Below are positions 56,229 to 64,000 of a stretch of 64,000 nucleotides of DNA, piece after piece (position 1 is the stretch's first letter; every line of letters starts with the position of its first letter). The position numbers and the translations under genes are program-made. Source of the stretch: Erythroxylum novogranatense (taxonomy: Eukaryota; Streptophyta; Magnoliopsida; Malpighiales; Erythroxylaceae); contig CM057228.1 in the NCBI GenBank assembly GCA_029891385.1, forward strand, positions 85,114,964 to 85,178,963, in the 5' to 3' direction. The notes under the pieces were generated by a model. It was not told the DNA's origin. It searched no databases and saw nothing but the letters and a program-made list of their open reading frames with translations.

Positions 56229-57509
56229 TTTGAATTATTTAATATTATTAAAAAGGGTTAGACTTTTAGGCCTAACTCATTCCAGTTAGGTTATTCTAAT
56301 TAAAGCCTAATTAAGCTTGAATTTAGTTCATACTACTTGAGCTTGACTAAGCTTTAGGCTGCCCAAAATTTTTTCAAGTTTGGGCTAAGATTCTTATTGG
56401 GTTAGTCTAGTATTAGGGTATTGTAATAACTTATATCCATGTGATACAGAGAAGAATTAACAGAATAATGTGGTAAATTCAGTGAATTATGGATGTGTCT
56501 GAGTCTTATAAGTCTTGCATAGAGTTTCTTCAACTCTTTGCTGTACTAGGATAGTTCAAAAGGGGATAGCTACGGTTGGAGAGCAAAAAAACTCATATCG
56601 TTTGGCGCTTGTAGGTGAAAAAATGGCAGGAGGCCGATTGTTAGACCCTTAAGTCCAAGTTACAAAATTATGCAATTTTTATGAAAACTTAGCTTATACT
56701 TAACACTCGAGTTGACTCAAAGATGATATGTTGACAATAAAATAAGGCAAAGACTTACGAGTAGGCGAAGCAAAATGGATAGTGTTGATAAAAGCTTGAG
56801 AGTAGTGAGTGTTGGCATGTGTTAGTGTGCATTGGTGAAAATCTTTAATGAGAGGCGAGATTTAGATATGAACCAAAGATAAAAGGTGCAATTAAGTTGT
56901 AATAAATTCGAGGGTGCATGAAAGCATTTTACTTCATCAAGGAGGTTGAAACATATGTAAATCTGCAAGATTTATTATTTAATGACTTGGATTATTACTA
57001 ACTTGATCCCAGAGTAATGTGATTGCACCATAAATGTGTTTAGATGGACCATGCACAAATATGTTTCGGCATGGTTAAACTAAAGGTTCATCAAGAAATT
57101 TGTCTTCAAGAGGCAATTAATTGGTAACACATGACAAAAATATGCAAGTGATGGGTTAAGAAAGTTGGAGCTATATCTTACAAAGTAGGAATACTTCTTC
57201 AAGTCATAGGAAAGTGATTAGAAGACATAACAATAGAGTGACTATTTCGCAAACACATTTTTCATATGCTAAAGAGGAGTTAATGACTTAAAGTGGATAA
57301 CTTCCTAAGTGGAAGAAATAGTATCACTCCATTAACTTGGTGGCTTAGTGGAGAAAGTGTGTATGTTAACTACTTAATCCCTAAGCAAGCCTATATGATG
57401 ACATCCTTTGTAAGTTTATTTGTATAACATTGCATATATTCATACACAAAAGAGTTGAGAGCTTTATAAAAAAGTTTTTGTTGAGAGTTTCGAGCAACAG
57501 TTTTGGTTT
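56229..57509. other. Spacer: continuation of a decayed MITE, then unclassified repeat-like DNA
   Basis: The first 200 bp repeat GCTTGA/GGCCTAA words and continue the remnant interrupted by E4. TGTTAGACCCTTAAGTCC at about 56640 looks like an LTR start, but no matching end or duplication was found. The remainder to 57509 has no convincing ORF. A TATA-like CTTTATAAAAAAG lies near 57461. Confidence 0.4.
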
Positions 57510-58600
57510 TGTCAGATTTTGGCGGAACTGAACGTTACCGTTTGGGTCCATGAGTTGGTTGCTTTCTATAGTGACTTCAACGCTGAGATCCCTGCAAAAC
57601 AAAGAAGGCACGTTGGAGGTTGTGTCCCGATTAGCCCCTCCGACGCTCAAGTTAGTCTCTTTTTGTGAAGGTAAGTTTTCTCCGTGCGAGAGAGAGCTAG
57701 GGTTATGATTGCGTACCTCTATTGTGGCCAAGTTGTACCTTATATACGAAGTAACAACTAGGTTTAGATCTTTACGTGTTTGCATGGGAGACTCTCTCCT
57801 GTTAATGGGTCAGAGAAATCTCTGATTGAGCCTAGACTAGGTGCAGGCATAAGGCTGATCTTTGAAGATTGAACCGATCGACCCATGTATCGTTGAGACT
57901 GGATTCGGGCCCAGTATGACCGACCCGACCATAAGCCCCCTACTCCTCGAGTCTGAGCGAAGAGAAGGGTCGGAGGAGTATGTAGAGGTTTTGTAGTTCG
58001 TACATAGGACGACTCGTAATTGGGGCGATCGGTCGGACAATGAAATATAGCTCGTCTGTGGGATGTAGTCGATCGGTTGGGCATTGTGGTTGTTGCTCGT
58101 ATTCGGGATGGCTCCTAATTGACCCGATCGATTGGCTGAGTGTCATAATCGGTCGGCATTGGCACTTGTTACATAATAGCTCGCGCTACACGGATTGGGT
58201 GGTCATCATTAGTGAGCGTGCAGAGCATTTATTGTCGACGGCGCGTGCCTTCTGATAGCTTTTCAGAATCTGGAACGGACCGTCCTTGTAACCGTTGTGC
58301 AGCTGTCATGGATGTCCTTTCAACTGTCGCGCTGCTCCAACTTTTATATAAACCCTAATTTACCTCGCCTCGGATTCTTCCGCGTGTCTGAGCTCATTCG
58401 GATTTTCTCCACGTGTCACGCTCTGGTTGGGATGTCCGTTTAATTGATCTTCTATAAATGTTCAGGATCGATATGCTGTGAGTTTTCTTCACGCTTGTTT
58501 CGTTCTTGCTTTCATTCTACCCTCATCTACTCTTTCTTGCTCTCAGTTTCCAGATATTTCTGTCAACTGTCGTTCGATTTCCCTTTCTCCGTTCACTAAA
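57510..58600 (-). repeat. Probable 3' LTR of a Tat-lineage gypsy element (limits uncertain)
   Basis: GACGCTCAAGTTAGTCTC and CCTGCAAAACAAAG at 57588-57660 are, on the minus strand, the 'ACTTGAGCGTCGGAG...TTTTGCAGG' type of motif common near the ends of Tat/Ogre-class LTRs. A start TGTCAGATTTTGGCGG at about 57513 would be the LTR end. Pyrimidine runs at 58577-58630 could be the complement of a polypurine tract. Minus-strand open frames here (for example 57381-57785) are explained by LTR composition. The call depends on my memory of such LTRs and on the antisense ORF next to it. Confidence 0.4.
58345..58459 (+). promoter_or_regulatory. Candidate TATA boxes for the antisense ORF
   Basis: TATATAAA at 58345-58352 and TATAAAT at 58453-58459, the second about 200 bp before the ATG at 58658, both on the + strand. 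Confidence 0.45.
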
Positions 58601-58657
58601 TAGGTACGTCCTTTCTTCCTCTAAGTTTTTCTTATTAAAAACCTCTTCTTGGTAAAC

Positions 58658-59446
58658 ATGTCGACTACCAGTACTAGAAGTATGGTAGAGGGTGTCGAGG
58701 AAATATCGACGAGGGAGAGAAAGGATGGGTTGGTTGTGGAGGCGCCGTCACGGGAAGCATCGACGATGATCGTAAAGGAGCTGAATCGGTCAATACTCAG
58801 ATATAACATCCCCGTGTCCTGGGGACCTCGGCTGGCTTTGGGGAACGAACGTATCCACAACAACTTGAGTGCATACTTCGCCGTTTCTGATAGTTTCTTC
58901 TCGGTGGGTGGCATAAGGCTTCCATACGCCCCGATCGTCGACGAGATATGCACGGCCTATCAGCTAATGCCAAGCCAAATTCCTCCGAATAGTTGGAGAT
59001 TTATAAACGGTCTGGCATTTCTGTGCCACCAGTTCGGCTGCCCTCCTTCGATTGGTGTCTTGCGCCATTTCATGAGGTTGAGTCAGAGTCCGATCTCTGG
59101 ATTCGGGATCCCTTCTCTGCAGTACCGAGATGCTCGGTATCGGCCGGCCGGGACAGCTTCAAAGATCTCTTCTTGGCGGATAAAGTATTTCTTTGTGAAA
59201 CCTCCAGGGTCCTCCTCCGAGTCTTGGCCGTGGAGGTACCCCTTAGCCGAGCAATGGAATGACGTGTCGAGCGTATCCCTTAGTAGGGAGGAGTGGATAG
59301 TAGTTGATCGTATTAAAGCGCTCGGTCGATATGACTTCGCTCGGCTCGTCCAGGGCTATTTCGGGTGGGCCTTGGCCAATTCTTTTCTGTTCGACCCCCC
59401 GCCACGGATTAGTGGGCTCGGAGAGGGAGTGGCCCCGCCTGGTTGA
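58658..59446 (+). CDS. Exon 1 of a gypsy-type 'transposase' (PF04195-like) protein, antisense ORF of a Tat-like element
   Basis: ATG at 58658 (MSTTSTRSMVEGVEEIS); the frame is open to TGA at 59444-59446. The middle part is typical of the plant 'putative transposase, gypsy type' domain: ILRYNIPVSWGPRL, RLPYAPIVDEICTAYQLMPS, QIPPNSWRFINGLAFLCHQF and SWRIKYFFVKPPGSS, roughly residues 45-200. The biochemical role is unknown; such proteins are common in plant genomes and often lie antisense between pol and the 3' LTR of Tat elements. If spliced at 59441|59442 (weak donor GTTGAC) to the acceptor at 63218, the frame continues into 63221, bypassing the TGA. No disabling lesion is visible in this exon. 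Confidence 0.65.
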   Translation: MSTTSTRSMVEGVEEISTRERKDGLVVEAPSREASTMIVKELNRSILRYNIPVSWGPRLALGNERIHNNLSAYFAVSDSFFSVGGIRLPYAPIVDEICTAYQLMPSQIPPNSWRFINGLAFLCHQFGCPPSIGVLRHFMRLSQSPISGFGIPSLQYRDARYRPAGTASKISSWRIKYFFVKPPGSSSESWPWRYPLAEQWNDVSSVSLSREEWIVVDRIKALGRYDFARLVQGYFGWALANSFLFDPPPRISGLGEGVAPPG

Positions 59447-59994
59447 CCCCACGTAGTTTAGTTATTTACTGCATACCTTGATTATTGCATCTCCCTCTAA
59501 CTTGTGTGTTGGAACCCCTCCTTGGTGAGTCGCGTGCCCGACGTCCTACATGACATCTGGATGCGCATCTCATGAGGGAGGAATTCCTCAACACGAAAGA
59601 AACCTCAAATCGAACTTAATTTAACGTCATCCGAACAAAACTTGATAAATTCGCCCTAATTATCCTCCAATAAAATTGATTTACTTAGGGCCCATAACAA
59701 AATCCAATTCCTAAGCTAAAATGAAAAACCATATCTCTGAGTTAATTAAAATCAGAAATCGCTTCAATCGGATCTCTATAGCTCACAAAATTGCCCGAAA
59801 ATGAAAATACATTCGAAACCGTCACGTAGTTGACTCTCATTAATATTATCCGTGAATTCCAACCCAAACCCGACACTCTCATTTTACTAAAAAGGGGTAT
59901 AAAATTTTTTTAGAAACCCAATGCTTCGAAAACCGAGTGAATCCGAGGCCAAATGAAAAAGTTACAAGCAAAAGAGTGAGAGGACATTCAGAGA

Positions 59995-60050
59995 TTAGGC
60001 GTGGGTACGTCTAAGAGATTTAGAGACTAGACGTGGCCACGTCTAAGGAT
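59995..60050. repeat. TAGGCGTGG palindromes in S3
   Basis: GATTAGGCGTGGGTACGTCTAAG and ACTAGACGTGGCCACGTCTAAG lie in tandem. S2 has one copy, TTAGGCGTGGGCACGCCTAA, at about 33000, also directly before the repeated module. Confidence 0.75.
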
Positions 60051-60087
60051 GAAGTCTGGATTTGTAGGAAAATTTCGGAGTTTACAA

Positions 60088-61165
60088 ACATCATAACTTT
60101 TGCTCCCGAAGTCCAAAATTTATAAATTTGGTATCAATAAAAAGGTAAAAGGAAGCTCTACACCTTCCTAGAAGGATTTAAAAACTACTTTAGCCATTAA
60201 GAGGGTCAAAATTTGCTTTAAAGTTGTTGCCACTAAAAATGTCAATTTCCTTACACAATACCAAGAATTTGAGAATTCATATCTTTTAGCACACAAGTCT
60301 AAAAATGACACATTTTACCTCATTGGAAAGATAAGAAGATTACCTACAAGTTTCATGAAGGAAACAAAAATCAATTCAATCAATTAAAGGGGTAAATACA
60401 CTCTCAAAGTTTCAGCCTAAGTGAAAATCAATGGAACAGTAACTGACAACATTCCCAAACTCATATCTTTTTATTCTTAACTCCAATAATTGCAAATGAT
60501 ACCTCATTGGAAAGGGGAAAAGATAATCTACATGTTCTATGAAGGATGGAAAAACCAAAACAATCTCTAAAGGGGTGAAAAAGCCTCCCAAAGGTTCTGT
60601 CCAAAATTGCCAAATGAACAGTAACTGAACTAAGTCTAATTCCCATAACTTTTTACTCCTAACTCGAAATAAGGCATGGAATACCTCAATAGAAAGAAGA
60701 AAGGATTATCTACAAGTTTTATGAAGGGATTAAAAATCAATTCAATCATTTAAAGGGTTAAAAACCCTCTCAAAGTTACTGCCTGTATAAATCCAATAAA
60801 ACAGTAACTCAATTCAAATGAATAGTAACTGTCATCTTCTCAACCTCATAACTTCTTTATCCTAAGTCTAAATTTGACCAATTATACCTCATTTTAAAGA
60901 TATAAAGACAATATACATTTTTCATGAAGAAAGCAAAAATCAAAACTGTCTCTAAGAGAGTGAAAAATCCCTCCAAAGGTTCTGCAAAATTTTATGGACA
61001 ACAACAGTAGCTGAAACCTTTCAGCTCTCATAACTTATTCATTTTAAGTCCAATTGTGACAAACTTTATGTCATTGGAAAGATCTAAACATGTTCTACAT
61101 TCTTCAAGAATACCACCCAAACTAATTCAAGCTCTAAAGTGTTCTAAAACCCAGTGAAGTTGCTG
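60088..61165. repeat. Tandem module of about 185 bp in S3, six diverged units
   Basis: Units begin with CATAACTTTT- or CATATCTTTT-like words near 60088, 60276, 60462, 60645, 60845 and 61030. Each has TCATTGGAAAGAT-like, ATCTACAAGTTTCATGAAG, AAAATCAATTC and TCTAAAGGGGT blocks in order. The same order is seen in the four units of S2 at 33059-33725. Confidence 0.8.
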
Positions 61166-63218
61166 CCCAATTTTAGGAAAATTGGACAGCACCTCCCCTA
61201 TTATGTCACTAACCAAACTCTTCAATTCAATTCATCCCGACTCAAGTACCTGCATGAAAACTCAATATCCAATGGCAGCAACACACTCCTAGGCTTCTAA
61301 AAATTTCTCTAACCATAAGGCAATCTCACTCCTAAGTATCTACTCATTTCCAATCCATAAAGTTACATGCTTTCATTTTTTCCTTTTTGGTCATTCTCAA
61401 CCATAAATCAATACATTCTAAAAAAAAACATACATAAGATACATTTAAACTTCGAAACCGTTGTATTTACATGAAAACAAGTCAATACAAAGCTTCAAAG
61501 GGCATTTAGTCCGATTACATCCCAAAATAACAAAAGAAAAATTATAAAGAACAAGCTAATGCTTTGATTTCTCAAAACATGACTTCAAAAGCAAAATGCA
61601 TCGGAGTTGCCTCAATCCCGATGCGGTGACTCGGTTTCTCGCTCAACACCTATGGAGGGAAAATGGGGGTTGAGCTTGACGGCTCAGTGGGTAATAACTT
61701 AATAAACGAGAATATAAGCAAAAATCATTATTCATTCTTTCATTTCCAAAACAACATCACATTAAGGAAAACATTGACAATTTTAAAATCTTTTCGTAGA
61801 ATTTATCACATCAAACAATTTACAATTATAACATATCACAAAACAATCTAACTTTTCACAAAATCACAAACAAGATGGTTCGGTGGATCCAAGCAGAACG
61901 TATTACACATTTGCTCAAGCGGTCATGTAGCCGTGTGATATGAGTCCTTGAGAGGAACTCCATGGCTATTAACGGGCAGGCGGGAGAAGCCTATGGTTAG
62001 AGAGGTGCACCTGACTCAGACTGGTCCACCACAAACCCAAAGAAAACATGCATATCACCCAATTCACACAATTTACATACATTAACCACAAATAGCTTTT
62101 ATTAAATTCACTTTCACTTGATTTTCACATATTCGCCAAAAATCGCATATCCGAACCTATTCACTTAACAAATCATTTAACAAACACTTTCAGCATAACC
62201 TTACTTATAAAAGATACTTTATACAAATTATAATCAACACAAAGGGTAATTCATTTAAAATTCTTAAATCATTGGAAAGCATAATTAACTTTTATTATAA
62301 AACTTTTATTTAGCCTACAACTCAATTATTAAGCAATCACCCACCTTAATTCCTTTAGCTTTAGGATTGATCAAATGGCCTTGCTTCTTCCTCCACTAGC
62401 CTCACTTCACCTTCATTAAACATGATTATCCCATAAGCATAAAAGATAGCAAAATTTAACTTTATAAGGAATGGGAAAACATGAATTAACAACTACCTAA
62501 CCTTACCCATACCTTAACTAAGCTATTTAAACCCAAAACCCATCAAGAAACTTCAAAACTTTTCAAATTTTCCTTACCTATAGGAAACCCACGAAATTCT
62601 CTTTTTGCTTCCAAGGAAAGATTAAACTCTTCCTCTTCCTCTTTCCTCTTAAAGATCACTCTAGTTCCCTTTTCTAAAGCAAAATAAGACAAAGCTTTAA
62701 CTCTTCTTCTTCTTCTTCTTCTTCCTAGCTTGGCCGAAAATCTCCTCTTCTCCTATTGTAAGTTTTGTAGCTTTCTAACTTAAAAGACTAAAGGAACTTT
62801 GATTTTTTTTTAACTTATAACCTAAGCCCTCTTCACCAAAACTACGTCACTTCATTAAAGCTCTTCCTTCCCTTATAATTTTCGTCCATAACACTTATTC
62901 ATTCAAACCCCTTCATTTGATTTCCTTTATTATTGGTTTAATGGCATTTAAATGGGCTAAAAGCCCATTTTTTCTAAACATTAAGCCTTAAAAACCTAAA
63001 CAACTTCCTAAATTAATCCTACACCAACTTATGCCTTTAATTTCTAAGAATTTCTTAAAATTCTAATTTTAACTAAATCCTTTCAATTTATTTCTATTAA
63101 CTAAACACTAAAATCCTAAATAATTCTAACTAAAAAGAATTAATCAATCTAAACTTCAAAATAAATCAAATATGCTTAATTCAAATCGGAGCCCAACATT
63201 GTGTTTGTTGCTGTGCAG

Positions 63219-64000
63219 CCATGGTGAGAGTAGAGGACTTTACCAGGCCCGCCGCTCCCTCTAAGTCCAAAAGGCAGGCCACGGGGAAGAAGAAGGGGAA
63301 GGAAGTGGAGATTGGTGAGGGCTCCGCTCCGTTGGTAGACCTCGGTCGTTCTACGGTGTCTCTGGTCCCTTCACTTTTTGAGGACAGTCCTGCAGGGCCG
63401 GCGCCACTGCCGATCGTACCAGTAAGTACGGGCCGAGCAGGTGTAGAAGAGGATGAGGAAGGCGAAAGAGAAGAAGAGCAAAGGGAAGAGTCAAGCGACT
63501 GGCGTCAGGCAGTGGGAATCTTTGATCAAGCTGCCCATGACCTCCTTGATTGGGGACTTCGACGTGTCCCGCCACATAGTTGAGAGGATTACTCCTCCCG
63601 CAGACGAGGAGAAATTGAATAAGAAGAGTAATCAGGAGATGGGGTCTCTACTCCTTCGCAGCTGTATACGGAGCTCAATTATGTCCTTTGCAGCGGTGCA
63701 GCGTCTGGAGGCTTTGGACCGGAAAGTTCAGGACCTTCACGAGCAGATGAGGACTTTGAAGGACGAGCTTCCGGAGGTGAAAGAGGGGAGAGACTTTCTT
63801 CAGGCTCAGAATTCCTTTTTAGAGGAGGAGAAGAAGATTCGGGAGGAAGTAACGAGTGTTTTGAAAGCTCGAGTTGATACGGGGGAGGAGGAGAGGATCA
63901 GGGCGATTACGGAGAAAAGTGAGCGGGTCAAGGGGTGCTCGGTTTTGGAGCGGAAGGTGGAGTTGGAGAGGAAGCTTAAAGAAAAGTTCCTCCAAGACTG
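63219..64000 (+). CDS. Exon 2 (partial) of the antisense gypsy-type protein: acidic linker and coiled coil
   Basis: It begins after an acceptor-like TTGCTGTGCAG (AG at 63217-63218). From 63221 the frame reads MVRVEDFTRPAAPSKSKRQA, a basic KKKGKE patch and a long Glu-rich acidic stretch, stopping at 63583. Another frame, open from before 63537 to the window end, continues with SLIGDFDVSRHIVERITPP and then a long heptad-rich coiled coil (AAVQRLEALDRKVQDLHEQ, then many E/K/L residues). One 1-nt shift near 63530 therefore separates the parts; it may be a mutation or a sequence error. Domain order (PF04195-like, acidic, coiled coil) is usual for this family. The gene runs off the window. Confidence 0.6.

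Larger units (their letters stand above)
59507..63198 (-). mobile_element. Solo LTR S3, 3.69 kb, in the intron of the antisense ORF
   Basis: On the minus strand it starts TGTTGGGCTCCGATT (63198) and ends GGGGTTCCAACA (59507), flanked by TTGTG (59502-59506 and 63199-63203). No coding domain. In sense order: GA-rich leader (AAGAAG repeats 62720-62700), donor-like TAG|GTAAGG (GT at 62577-62576), two-box element 61973-62020, hairpin TGAGCC-GTCA-AGCTCA (61671-61686), pyrimidine tract, acceptor-like ATAG (AG at 61651-61650), then antisense repeated modules 61165-60088 and GGCGTGG palindromes near 60000. Putative intron about 0.93 kb. Related to S2, as both share CAGAACGTA-TACACA and the repeated module. 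Confidence 0.85.

Noticed and set aside
56640..57509. A further solo LTR starting TGTTAGACCC
   Set aside because: No end with CA and no matching 5-bp duplication could be found.
57381..57785. Minus-strand open frame of 134 codons
   Set aside because: It overlaps LTR-like motifs and has no recognisable domain; treated as LTR sequence.

Overview
The window is nuclear DNA of a flowering plant, most likely a eudicot. The reasons are a spliced RFC2 gene with plant-type introns, chromodomain Ty3/gypsy elements primed by initiator-Met tRNA, plant L1-type LINEs with a C-terminal RNase H, a BED-finger hAT transposon, and GC-rich element islands in a very AT-rich background. The species cannot be told from the sequence. 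No rRNA, functional tRNA, CRISPR array or bacterial feature was seen. One host gene is clear (RFC2, about 43.2-45.5 kb, + strand, seven exons). Almost everything else is transposable elements, many nested.

Layout. 1-2.9 kb: AT-rich DNA without genes. 2.9-13.65 kb: a decayed L1 LINE (+) split by a cluster of tRNA-related SINE-like repeats, one of which was hit by a 4.4-kb hAT element (4104-8529, 8-bp target duplication differing at one base). 13853-22934: gypsy element E1 (minus strand, target duplication ATTAA). 22.9-24.8 kb: AT-rich. About 24.77-40.87 kb: a second, 5'-truncated LINE split by a solo LTR (24894-26603, TTCTT) and by gypsy element E3 (27885-40507, TTAAC); the E3 5' LTR itself holds a 4.3-kb solo LTR (29581-33869, ATACA). 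41760-43150: a Harbinger-type MITE (TAA) ending 60 bp before the RFC2 start codon. 46804-56228: gypsy element E4 (TTTGA). About 57.5 kb to the window end: part of a probable Tat-lineage element with an antisense gypsy-type 'transposase' ORF on the + strand, whose predicted intron received a 3.7-kb solo LTR (59507-63198, TTGTG).

E1, E3 and E4 are related chromoviruses, Tekay/Del-like by their long LTRs of about 2.2 kb, gag-pol order and C-terminal chromodomain. All are broken: E1 by two active-site substitutions, a 1-nt deletion between gag and pol and loss of the chromodomain; E3 by in-frame TAG codons and a 948-bp in-frame deletion; E4 by many small indels.

The most interesting signal is shared LTR architecture. 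E1, E3, E4 and the two long solo LTRs, although diverged, all keep in the same order a purine-rich leader, a GTAAG splice-donor-like site, a conserved two-box motif, a GAGCT-loop-AGCTC hairpin, a pyrimidine tract and an AG acceptor-like site. This suggests a 0.9-1.5 kb intron inside the LTR leader. CG-rich palindrome arrays and a repeated module of about 185 bp are also shared between families. No defence system or other new gene cluster was found.
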